Counted from the first letter of the stretch, positions 10,227 through 16,876 are shown. The stretch is 23,528 nucleotides of DNA from an uncultured Bacilli bacterium (GCA_947595415.1 CANQER010000002.1:1-23528), one strand, 5' to 3'. Program-made: numbers and translations. Notes: generated by a model not told the origin, from the sequence alone.

Positions 10227-10910
10227 ATGGAAAATAGTCCAAAATTAATTGTAATGTTAACTCACAACGATAAAACAGTGAGTAATGCTTATGAAATATT
10301 TGATGAATGTAAAGATAGTAAAGCTATGTATTGGGGATTTAAAGAAGAACCACTACCTTTAAGTGAAATGAAAAAGTTATATAAGTATATGAAAGAATGT
10401 GGGAAAAAAACATTTTTAGAAGTTGTAGCTTATACAGAAGAAGAGGGATTAAGAGGAGCTAAAATGGCTTTGGAATGTGGTTGTGATATCTTAATGGGAA
10501 CTATGTATTCTGATTTGATCAATGATTTTTGTAAAGAACATGGTTTAAAATATATGCCTTTTGTAGGAGAAATTACAGGTAGACCTTCTATTTTAAAGGG
10601 TAGTATTGAAGGTATGATTAAAGAAGCTAATAGTTATTTAGAAAAAGGAGTATATGGTTTTGATTTATTAGGATATAGGTATGTAGGTGATGCTTATACT
10701 TTAAATAAGGAATTTGTATCTAAAGTAAATGCTCCTGTTTGTATAGCAGGAAGTATTAATAGTTACCAAAGGTTAGATGAAGTAAAAGATGCTAATCCAT
10801 GGACATTTACGATTGGTGGAGCTTTTTTTGAAAATAAGTTTGATGGTAGTTTTGTAGAACAGATAAATAAAGTTTGTGATTATATGGAAACAAGTAAAGT
10901 GGAGGTATAA
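10227..10910 (+). CDS. Putative ribulose-phosphate-binding-barrel-like (TIM barrel) protein, unknown substrate
   Basis: A 227-residue soluble protein with an alternating beta/alpha pattern typical of small TIM barrels. Strand-like segments are KLIVMLTHND, KAMYWGF, KTFLEVVAYT, CDILMGTMYS, KYMPFVGEITG, GFDLLGYRYVG, APVCIAGSIN and WTFTIGGAFFE. The last two resemble the phosphate-binding ends of barrels in the ribulose-phosphate-binding superfamily, where Gly residues before helices grip the substrate phosphate. A phosphosugar enzyme (epimerase, lyase or aldolase type) is therefore plausible, but no named family is claimed. The ATG at 10227 is preferred to 10221 because GGGAGG at 10215-10220 lies six bases before it. 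yqeG starts right after its stop, so the two are one transcript, led by the promoter at 10148 and its structured leader. Confidence 0.6.
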   Translation: MENSPKLIVMLTHNDKTVSNAYEIFDECKDSKAMYWGFKEEPLPLSEMKKLYKYMKECGKKTFLEVVAYTEEEGLRGAKMALECGCDILMGTMYSDLINDFCKEHGLKYMPFVGEITGRPSILKGSIEGMIKEANSYLEKGVYGFDLLGYRYVGDAYTLNKEFVSKVNAPVCIAGSINSYQRLDEVKDANPWTFTIGGAFFENKFDGSFVEQINKVCDYMETSKVEV

Positions 10911-11447
10911 ATGTTTAAGATGTTTTATCCTTATGAATATGTAAAAAGTGTTTTTTGTATTGACTATGATAAACTTTATCAAATGGGATATCGAGGTATT
11001 ATATTTGATATAGATAACACTTTAGTTCACCATGGCGATGATTCAACTAAAGAAATAGATGATTTGTTTAGGTATATTCAAGGGATAGGTTTTAAAACTC
11101 TACTACTTACTAATAACGAGGAAGAAAGAGTTTTAAGGTTTCTTAAAAATATTGATTCTTTATATATTTGTGATGCTATGAAACCTAATAAAGAGGGTTA
11201 TTTAAAAGCTATAGAAATGATGGATATAAAAAAAGGTGAGACTTTATTTATAGGAGATCAAGTTTTTACTGATATATTGGGTGCTAATAAAAGTGGGATT
11301 GCTAGTATTTTAGTAGAATTTATAAGGTTAGATAATGAGATTAAAATAGGTAAAAGAAGAAGGGTAGAAAATATTATTTTAAGTTTTTATCAAAGGAATA
11401 AAAAGTACAAAAATAGGTTAGGGGATATAAGAAAAGAGGTTGATTAA
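10911..11447 (+). CDS. yqeG: YqeG family HAD-IIIA-type phosphatase
   Basis: A 178-residue cytoplasmic HAD-superfamily hydrolase. The N-terminus MFKMFYPYEYVKSV with IDYDKLYQMGYRGIIFDIDNTLVHH is characteristic of YqeG. Motif I is D33-I-D35-N-T, with D33 the phospho-acceptor. LLTNN is motif II, K of MKPNKEGYLKA motif III, and GDQVFTDILGANKSG motif IV. The family is related to phosphatidylglycerophosphate phosphatases of mitochondria and plants, but the bacterial substrate is not settled. GGAGG at 10901-10905 lies five bases before the ATG, inside the end of the previous gene. In many Firmicutes yqeG is followed by yqeH-aroE; here vanW follows at once, so the usual neighbourhood is broken. The call is firm, the substrate is not. 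Confidence 0.9.
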   Translation: MFKMFYPYEYVKSVFCIDYDKLYQMGYRGIIFDIDNTLVHHGDDSTKEIDDLFRYIQGIGFKTLLLTNNEEERVLRFLKNIDSLYICDAMKPNKEGYLKAIEMMDIKKGETLFIGDQVFTDILGANKSGIASILVEFIRLDNEIKIGKRRRVENIILSFYQRNKKYKNRLGDIRKEVD

Positions 11448-12281
11448 ATGTTTAGAAATAGAGATAAACTTTTTTGTGAGATGAATCCAGTTTTTTATGC
11501 GATATCAACTCAAAAGGAGATATGTAAAAGACATGTTAAGAATTTTGTTAGTAAAGATAAGATTGCTAAAGAGAAGTTAGATGATAAATTACCTAATGTT
11601 ATTTCTACTCGTAGTTCTAATCTTATTAAAAGGGGTAAGGGAGTTGATTTGAAACTTCAACAAAATAAAGCTGTAAATATTAATTTAGCTAGTAAACAGA
11701 TAAATGGGATTGTTATTCATCCTGGAGAAATTTTTTCTTTTTGGCAAACAGTTGGTAAGTATACGAGAAGAAAGGGTTATAAGGATGGACGTGTTATTGA
11801 AAGAAATGTTTTAAAACCAGGATTAGGGGGTGGACTTTGTAATTTGTCTAATACTATTCATTGGCTTATTATACATAGTCCTTTAGAGGTAGTTGAGTTT
11901 TATAAACATTCTGATGCTTTGGCACCAGATGAAGGAGAAAGGGTTCCTTTTAGTGCTGGGACTTCTGTTAGTTATAATTATATTGATTACAGATTTAAAA
12001 ATAATACAGATCAAGATGTTCAACTACTTGTTTGGTGTGATGATGAGAAGTTACATGCTGAGTTAAGGAGTGAAAGACAGTTTCCTTGGAAGTATGAATT
12101 AGTAGAGGAAGGTCACTGTTTTAAAAAGGAAAATGATAAGTATTATAGGGTTTCTAAGATATATAAAAATGTTATTGATAGAAAAACTAATAAGGTTTTA
12201 AGGAAAGAACTTATTTTGGATAATCATTCTGAGGTTATGTATGATTATGATTTGATTCCAAAAGATTTGATAAAAGAGTAG
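11448..12281 (+). CDS. VanW family protein
   Basis: A 277-residue protein of the VanW family (PF04294), named after an accessory gene of vanB-type vancomycin resistance clusters. Its biochemical activity is unknown. The diagnostic block is seen in order: IHPGEIFSFWQTVGKYTRRKGY, VLKPGLGGGLCNLSN, the HSDALAPDEGERVPF region, and the conserved end of the domain with NYIDYRFKNNTDQDVQLLV. There is no signal peptide or membrane helix. AGAGG eight bases before the ATG sets the start, which follows the yqeG stop without a gap. vanW homologues are common outside resistance clusters. No vanR/S/H/X genes are here, and the nearby Ddl looks like a normal D-Ala-D-Ala ligase, so this is not evidence of resistance. 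A strong terminator follows. Confidence 0.9.
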   Translation: MFRNRDKLFCEMNPVFYAISTQKEICKRHVKNFVSKDKIAKEKLDDKLPNVISTRSSNLIKRGKGVDLKLQQNKAVNINLASKQINGIVIHPGEIFSFWQTVGKYTRRKGYKDGRVIERNVLKPGLGGGLCNLSNTIHWLIIHSPLEVVEFYKHSDALAPDEGERVPFSAGTSVSYNYIDYRFKNNTDQDVQLLVWCDDEKLHAELRSERQFPWKYELVEEGHCFKKENDKYYRVSKIYKNVIDRKTNKVLRKELILDNHSEVMYDYDLIPKDLIKE

Positions 12282-12283
12282 TT

Positions 12284-12312
12284 AAATTTAGACTAAATGT
12301 CTGAATTTTTTT
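12284..12312 (+). terminator. Intrinsic terminator after vanW
   Basis: AAATTTAGAC (12284-12293) pairs with GTCTGAATTT (12299-12308), with a single T-G wobble, around a TAAAT loop. The stem runs into a seven-base T run (12306-12312). This closes the TIM-barrel/yqeG/vanW unit. Confidence 0.85.
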
Positions 12313-12326
12313 ATGTAAAGTAATAC

Positions 12327-12355
12327 TTGCATAATAAAATAAAAGATGGTATACT
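12327..12355 (+). promoter_or_regulatory. Strong promoter for the pilin-like surface protein locus
   Basis: TTGCAT at 12327-12332 and TATACT at 12350-12355 have an ideal 17-base spacer. TGG just before the -10 makes it an extended -10 as well. It is the best promoter match in the window. Transcription would start near 12362, about 165 bases ahead of the surface protein gene. The leader RNA contains a small open frame, a nine-G run and a terminator. Confidence 0.8.
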
Positions 12356-12383
12356 TAAGGTAATAGAAACTAGGAAAGAGGTA

Positions 12384-12431
12384 ATGAAAATGGTAGCAAA
12401 TAGCAAATGGGGGGGGGTATTTAGGAAGTAA
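12384..12431 (+). CDS. Putative leader peptide frame with poly-G tract
   Basis: A 15-codon frame (MKMVANSKWGGVFRK, stop TAA 12429-12431) lies in the transcript leader of the surface-protein gene. A purine-rich AAAGAGG at 12375-12381 precedes it, better spaced for the second ATG at 12390 (13 codons) than for the first. The nine-G run 12409-12417 lies inside it. With one G fewer the frame would read on through WGGYLGSNKYNNDT to a TAA at 12451-12453, touching the terminator stem. With one G more it would stop at 12423. This fits a leader peptide whose length depends on the G count, but translation is unproven. It may instead be untranslated leader RNA or a remnant of a paralogous gene. Confidence 0.35.
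   Translation: MKMVANSKWGGVFRK
12409..12417 (+). repeat. Homopolymer run of nine G
   Basis: Nine consecutive G at 12409-12417 is the longest G run in this AT-rich window; the next is six, inside the surface-protein gene at about 14234-14239. Such tracts are classic sites of slipped-strand mispairing. Its place between promoter and coding region makes it a candidate phase-variation switch. Confidence 0.9.
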
Positions 12432-12451
12432 TAAATACAATAATGATACCT

Positions 12452-12479
12452 AAAAGTCATGTTTTAAGCATGGCTTTTT
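12452..12479 (+). terminator. Intrinsic terminator in the leader of the surface-protein gene (attenuator candidate)
   Basis: AAAGTCATG (12453-12461) pairs with CATGGCTTT (12469-12477), with one T-G wobble, around a seven-base loop. The stem ends in a five-T run (12475-12479). It lies downstream of the promoter at 12327-12355 and upstream of the ribosome binding site at 12511-12516. Transcripts would end early unless it is bypassed. No second promoter was found between it and the gene. Confidence 0.7.
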
Positions 12480-12525
12480 GTTGTGGGAAAATGTAGGTAA
12501 ATACAAGTACGGGAGGTATTAGAAA

Positions 12526-14871
12526 ATGAAGATGAATAATAAGAAAGGGTTTACATTAATAGAGCTTTTAGCAGTAATAGTGATACTAGGAGTAATAGCC
12601 TTAATAGCAACACCAATAGTAATAAACGTAATAGAAAAAGCAAAACAAGAAAGTTATAAAAGAAGTGTAGAGTTTGCGATAGATGCAACAGAGTATTACT
12701 TACTAGAACATAAATTAGATGAAATACCAGAAAGTGGAATAAATGCAAAAGATGTAAAAGTAGCTAATAATAAGTTTACCTCAGGAAAAATAAAATTAAA
12801 TAGTGATGGAGAAAAAGTAGCAGAAAAAATAAGTAATGGCACATATTGTGCGAGTGGTTTAAAGGGAGAATTAGTAGTAGTAAAAGGAAATTGTGAAGGA
12901 ACAGATATAACAGCCCCAGAGATAATAAATATAGAAGTAAATGAAGTGACAACAGATAGTATAACAATAGTAGTAGAAGCAAAAGATGATATAGGGATAA
13001 CAGGGTATTATTATGCAAAAGATAAAGAAGAATATGGAGCAAATCAAGAAAAAAATACCTATACATATACAGGGTTAGAAAAAAATACATCATATTTATT
13101 AAAAGTAAAAGTAGAAGATGACCAAGGAAATACAAAAGAAGATTCAATTTGGGTAAGAACATCTATGGAAAACAAACCAATATATGTACAAAACATAATA
13201 AAACCAACAACAAGTAATGTTGTAGTAACAATAAAATATCCAGTAAATAAAGAAGCAAAATGGGTATATGAATACCAAAAGTATACAGATGAAATGGGTG
13301 AAGAATGGACAAAAGTAGAAGGGACTAGTGTAAATGTTACATTTACAGAAAATGGTAAGTTAATAGCAAGAATAAAAGATACAGAAAATGAAGAAAATAC
13401 AATAACAGCATCAGTACATGAGGTAGCAAATATAGATAGAGAAGCCCCAACATTAACAATTCCAGCAGATGAAACAATAGATGATACAGTAGAAGAATAT
13501 GATTTAATGCAAGGAGTAAGTTGTAAAGATAATAGTGGAGAATGTAGTATAACATATAAAGGAAATATAACCTTTAGAACCCATGGAGAATATAAGATAG
13601 AATATACAGCAGTAGATTTAGCAGGTAATAAAGATACAAAGACAAGAACAATAACAGTGTCAGAACCTCAATATGTAGAAGCAGATTTACAAGGAAATGT
13701 ACCAAAATTAGGAAAAAGATTAGTGCCAATAACAATAGAATCAGATGGAGCAGTCAAAGTAGCAGATACAACCAAAGAATGGTACAATTACTCAAAACAA
13801 AAATGGGCCAACGCTGTTTTATTGAATAAAGATATAGAATATGAAGCAAATTCAAGAATATCAAAAGAAAATATAAAAGGATATTTTGTATGGATTCCAA
13901 GGTATAGATATCAGATATTTAATGAAGGTAGTTATACATCAACAGAAAAAAATCCTACTGGTTCTAAAGCATTGAAAATAGAAATAAAATTTCAAAATAT
14001 AAATGAAGTATCAAGTGGAAGTACATTAGATACATGGTTGACCCATCCAGCCTTTACAACAATGAAAGTAAGTGGATTTTGGGTAGGAAAGTTTGAACCA
14101 ACAGGAACTATAGAAGAAATGACAGTTTTACCAAATGAAGCTTCTTCTATCTCTGGAAATGCAGAATCATTATTTAAAAACATATATAACTTTAGTAGAG
14201 ATTTAAATAGTCATATGATGAAAAATACAGAGTGGGGGGCAGTAGCATATTTATCTCATTCACAATATGGAAAATATGGAAATATAGATTATACAGACTC
14301 TTACAAAGAAATATTTGGAAATACAACAACTACGACAGGACGTAGTGAAGGTTTACCAGGAATTAATAAAGGAGACAAAACATATATTTGGACAGATATA
14401 GAAAATAGGGGAAATGGTAAAGGAGCAGGAGGAGCAGGAGCTTCAACAACAGGAAACATAACAGGCATATATGATATGAGTGGTGGAAAATGGGAAGTTG
14501 TAGCAGGATATACCAAAAATGGAAATTCAAACAATATAGGATTTGTAGCAGACTATGATTCGAAATATTTTGATGTTTATAATAACGATAATTCATCAAA
14601 TCCAACTAGAAATTATGGTGCAAGAATATTAGGAGATGCGACAGGAGAAATGGGCCCATTTTATCCTAATGGTGCCTTATTAGTTAGTAGTTGGTATAGT
14701 GATACTGCTTCTTTCATCTATTCTGGTAGTCCTTGGTTTATGCGAGGCTATGAATATACGAAAGGTTCTTCTAGTAATTATTATGTTACATATGCAGGAA
14801 TATTTGCATTTGATATATATTCAAGTACAGATTCAAGAGACATTACATCTCGTGTAGTCTTAGCTCCATAA
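12526..14871 (+). CDS. Prepilin-like surface protein with Fn3/Ig-like repeats and FGE/C-type-lectin-like tip
   Basis: A 781-residue protein. The N-terminus NNKKGFTLIELLAVIVILGV is a type III (prepilin) signal: cleavage would be Gly|Phe, with Glu at position 5 of the mature protein and a hydrophobic helix to about residue 36. After a short pilin-like neck, an Fn3-like domain spans about 126-212 (SITIVVEAKDDIGITGYYY, YTYTGLEKNTSYLLKVKV). Ig-like repeats follow at about 215-300 and 304-385. From about residue 452 (GYFVWIPRYRYQI) the rest resembles formylglycine-generating-enzyme/C-type-lectin folds: EWGAVAYLS (569), IYDMSGGKWEVV (648), and a final WFMRGYEY...AGIFAF...SRVVLAP. A surface adhesin held in a pseudopilus or the membrane is likely. 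GGGAGG lies nine bases before ATG 12526. No pilus assembly genes are nearby. Most of the gene uses A-ending codons, unlike its neighbours; the last ~300 bases do not. Expression is probably controlled by the leader. Confidence 0.85.
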   Translation: MKMNNKKGFTLIELLAVIVILGVIALIATPIVINVIEKAKQESYKRSVEFAIDATEYYLLEHKLDEIPESGINAKDVKVANNKFTSGKIKLNSDGEKVAEKISNGTYCASGLKGELVVVKGNCEGTDITAPEIINIEVNEVTTDSITIVVEAKDDIGITGYYYAKDKEEYGANQEKNTYTYTGLEKNTSYLLKVKVEDDQGNTKEDSIWVRTSMENKPIYVQNIIKPTTSNVVVTIKYPVNKEAKWVYEYQKYTDEMGEEWTKVEGTSVNVTFTENGKLIARIKDTENEENTITASVHEVANIDREAPTLTIPADETIDDTVEEYDLMQGVSCKDNSGECSITYKGNITFRTHGEYKIEYTAVDLAGNKDTKTRTITVSEPQYVEADLQGNVPKLGKRLVPITIESDGAVKVADTTKEWYNYSKQKWANAVLLNKDIEYEANSRISKENIKGYFVWIPRYRYQIFNEGSYTSTEKNPTGSKALKIEIKFQNINEVSSGSTLDTWLTHPAFTTMKVSGFWVGKFEPTGTIEEMTVLPNEASSISGNAESLFKNIYNFSRDLNSHMMKNTEWGAVAYLSHSQYGKYGNIDYTDSYKEIFGNTTTTTGRSEGLPGINKGDKTYIWTDIENRGNGKGAGGAGASTTGNITGIYDMSGGKWEVVAGYTKNGNSNNIGFVADYDSKYFDVYNNDNSSNPTRNYGARILGDATGEMGPFYPNGALLVSSWYSDTASFIYSGSPWFMRGYEYTKGSSSNYYVTYAGIFAFDIYSSTDSRDITSRVVLAP

Positions 14872-14874
14872 ATT

Positions 14875-14911
14875 AAAAACATACATCTAATACACTAAGG
14901 TGTATGTTTTT
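14875..14911. terminator. Intrinsic terminator after the surface-protein gene
   Basis: AAAAACATACA (14875-14885) and TGTATGTTTTT (14901-14911) pair perfectly over 11 bases, extended by a T-G and a C-G pair, around an 11-base loop. The A run on one side and T run on the other allow function in both directions. It isolates the surface-protein locus from the next operon. Confidence 0.85.
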
Positions 14912-14914
14912 ATA

Positions 14915-14943
14915 TTGAAAACATATAAAAAAAATGATAAAAT
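14915..14943 (+). promoter_or_regulatory. Promoter for the ygjP-like/M23 unit
   Basis: TTGAAA (14915-14920), a 17-base spacer and TAAAAT (14938-14943), preceded by TGA (14935-14937), form an extended -10 promoter. The transcript would start near 14950, only about ten bases before the ATG at 14960. Confidence 0.7.
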
Positions 14944-14959
14944 TAATATAGTGATAATT

Positions 14960-15595
14960 ATGGATTATATAATAGATGGTGAAAAATACAAAGTAGAAAT
15001 AGTAAAGAAAAACAACAAAAATACTTACATTAGAGTAAAAGAAGATCTAACAATCTCAGTATCTACTAACTACTTAGTATCTAAAAAAAGTATTAAACAA
15101 TTACTCGATAAGAATAAATCATATCTAATAAAAATGATTGAAAAACGTAAATTGGAACTAGAAAAACAACAATCCTTCTATTATTTAGGACAAATTTATG
15201 ATATAATTATTATGCCTAGTATTAAAGATATAGAAATAATAGGTAATAGAATATACACCAAAGATAATAAAACATTAGAAAAATGGTATAAAAAACAAAT
15301 AAACGACATATTTAAGCAAAGATTAGAATACAACTATAAAATATTCAACCAAAATATAACTTGTCCTAGTTTAAAAATTCGTAAAATGAAAACAAGATGG
15401 GGAGTATACAATAGAAAAAATCATAGTATTACTTTAAATAGTAATTTAATAATGTACGAAATAGATAAACTAGACTACGTAATCATTCACGAATTATGTC
15501 ATACTATACATTTTGATCACTCCAAAGATTTTTGGAATTTAGTAAGTAAATATGTCCCAAACTATAAAAATATAAAAAAACAATTAAAAGATTGA
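14960..15595 (+). CDS. YgjP-like (M48-related) metallopeptidase-domain protein
   Basis: A 211-residue soluble protein of the YgjP/DUF45 family (PF01863). Its C-terminal third has the zinc motif HELCHTIHFDHSKDFWNLVSKY: HExxH followed by a third histidine in the conserved DHSxxFW. KMKTRWGVYNRKNHSITLN before it is also typical (family: RWGSCS..G.I.LN). Cellular function is poorly known; the E. coli relative has been described as a nucleotide phosphohydrolase, so peptidase activity is not certain. The ATG at 14960 is chosen because homology begins at MDYIIDGEKYKVE and the promoter puts the transcript start near 14950, after the other possible start at 14900. Its ribosome binding site is weak (GTGAT). 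Its TGA overlaps the ribosome binding site of the M23 hydrolase gene, so the two are translationally close. Confidence 0.85.
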   Translation: MDYIIDGEKYKVEIVKKNNKNTYIRVKEDLTISVSTNYLVSKKSIKQLLDKNKSYLIKMIEKRKLELEKQQSFYYLGQIYDIIIMPSIKDIEIIGNRIYTKDNKTLEKWYKKQINDIFKQRLEYNYKIFNQNITCPSLKIRKMKTRWGVYNRKNHSITLNSNLIMYEIDKLDYVIIHELCHTIHFDHSKDFWNLVSKYVPNYKNIKKQLKD

Positions 15596-15604
15596 GGTGG
15601 TAGA

Positions 15605-16801
15605 ATGAAAAGGGTAGTAAGTATTTTTTTAATAATAAATTTATTATGTGCATTAGTAATTCCTATTCCAACATCAGCTAAAACATTAGGTGACCTAGAA
15701 AGAGAATTAGACGCATTAGAAGCAAAGTATGAAAAACAAGAAAACGAACAACAAAAAACAGAAGAAGAAATAGCTACTACTAAAAATGATATTAATACAA
15801 CACGTAATAAAATAACCAAAGCTCAAGAAGACGTAGTTAAATTAAACAATGAAATAAAACAACTCAACAAAGATATCGAAAAAAAAGATGCTGAAATAAA
15901 AGAAATAATGAGTTTTGTCCAACTATCAAATGGTGAATCAGCTTACCTTGAATACGCTTTTGGAGCTCAAGATTTTACAGACTTTATCTATCGTGTTGCT
16001 GTATCAGAACAACTAGCTAACTACAACGATGAATTAATTGATAGTTTCAATAAAATGATTAAAACAAATAAACAAAAAACAAAAGAATTAAAGAAAAAAG
16101 AAGAAGAATTAACTAAACTAGAAGAAAGTCTAAAAAAACAACTAGATAAATTAGGTAATAGACTAGAAGATATAATTGACATTAAAGTTGACGTTGAAAA
16201 AGATATAAAAACCCAAAGAGAAGCCATAAAATTATACAAATCAATGGGATGTAAAACAAATGAAGATATTAGTAATTGTGGAAGAAATATTCTTCCTCCA
16301 GAAACAGCTTTATGGCGACCTGTAAATAGTGGTATGATAAGTAGTAACTATGGAAATCGTTGTTATTACTTAGGTAGTAGTTATGTATGTGACTTCCATA
16401 CGGGAATTGACATGGCTAATAGTGGAACAATTAGTGTTTACGCAGCAGGTACTGGAGTAGTTGTAGGAACAACTTATCATTCAAGTTGTGGAGGAAATAT
16501 AATCTATGTAAGTCATAATATCAATGGAACAACCTATACCACAGTATACATGCATCTTCGTAGAATGTACGTTCAAAAAGGAGATGTAGTAACTAAAAAC
16601 ACAGTAATTGGTATTATGGGTGGTAATCCAAGTAGTGAATGGTGGGATAGCTGTTCTACTGGTCAACACTTACACTTCATGGTATCAAGAGGTATTTATA
16701 GAGGCTATGACAGTGTTATCGCAGGACTTATGAATCCAAGAACAATGGTAAATTTCCCATCAGAAGGTAATTGGTTTACAGATAGAACTTCACGTTATTA
16801 A
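15605..16801 (+). CDS. Secreted coiled-coil M23 peptidoglycan endopeptidase
   Basis: A 398-residue exported murein hydrolase. Residues 1-25 form a Sec signal peptide (KR, a hydrophobic core, PTSA with likely cleavage before KTLGDLE). Residues about 27-215 are a long Lys/Glu/Gln-rich coiled coil as in PcsB, CwlO or EnvC-type proteins, which often couples the enzyme to FtsEX. The C-terminal M23 (LytM) domain has the zinc ligands H265-x3-D269 (FHTGIDMA) and H355-x-H357 (GQHLHF), so it should be active, cutting peptide cross-links. Six Cys occur in and near the M23 domain (in MGCKTNEDISNCG, NRCYY, YVCDF, SSCGG and DSCSTG), suggesting disulfides, uncommon in Firmicutes secreted proteins. GAGGTGG lies four bases before the ATG, overlapping the end of the ygjP-like gene. 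Confidence 0.93.
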   Translation: MKRVVSIFLIINLLCALVIPIPTSAKTLGDLERELDALEAKYEKQENEQQKTEEEIATTKNDINTTRNKITKAQEDVVKLNNEIKQLNKDIEKKDAEIKEIMSFVQLSNGESAYLEYAFGAQDFTDFIYRVAVSEQLANYNDELIDSFNKMIKTNKQKTKELKKKEEELTKLEESLKKQLDKLGNRLEDIIDIKVDVEKDIKTQREAIKLYKSMGCKTNEDISNCGRNILPPETALWRPVNSGMISSNYGNRCYYLGSSYVCDFHTGIDMANSGTISVYAAGTGVVVGTTYHSSCGGNIIYVSHNINGTTYTTVYMHLRRMYVQKGDVVTKNTVIGIMGGNPSSEWWDSCSTGQHLHFMVSRGIYRGYDSVIAGLMNPRTMVNFPSEGNWFTDRTSRY

Positions 16802-16825
16802 GGGATCAAATCCCTTCTTTTCTTT
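16800..16825 (+). terminator. Intrinsic terminator after the M23 gene
   Basis: AAGGGAT (16800-16806) pairs perfectly with ATCCCTT (16810-16816) around CAA, followed by the T-rich tail CTTTTCTTT. The stem begins in the stop codon. Confidence 0.85.
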
Positions 16826-16828
16826 AAA

Positions 16829-16856
16829 AAGACAAAAATCGCTAATTTGATAATAT
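16829..16856 (+). promoter_or_regulatory. Probable extended -10 promoter for the cse60-flippase-asnB unit
   Basis: TGA-TAATAT (16848-16856) is an extended -10. AAGACA at 16829-16834 is a four-of-six match to TTGACA at a 16-base spacing. The transcript would start near 16862, leaving about 15 bases before the ATG at 16877. Confidence 0.5.
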
Positions 16857-16876
16857 ATATTAAAATTGGTGATAAA

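Noticed and set aside
8930..12281. Vancomycin resistance cluster because of VanW
   Set aside because: No vanR, vanS, vanH or vanX genes, the ligase has the D-Ala-D-Ala type Tyr, and VanW proteins are common outside resistance clusters.
12362..12452. Possible c-di-GMP riboswitch ahead of the pilin-like gene
   Set aside because: Type IV pilus genes in Clostridia can carry one, but I cannot find the conserved core or the tetraloop-receptor elements here; only a generic leader with a terminator is supported.
12551..14605. Long Leu-rich minus-strand open frames across the adhesin gene
   Set aside because: They are the reverse of A-rich codons, lack ribosome binding sites and overlap a well-supported gene with recognisable domains.
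14563..14868. A complete diversity-generating retroelement
   Set aside because: No reverse transcriptase, template repeat or accessory gene is in the window; only the target-like tip is seen.
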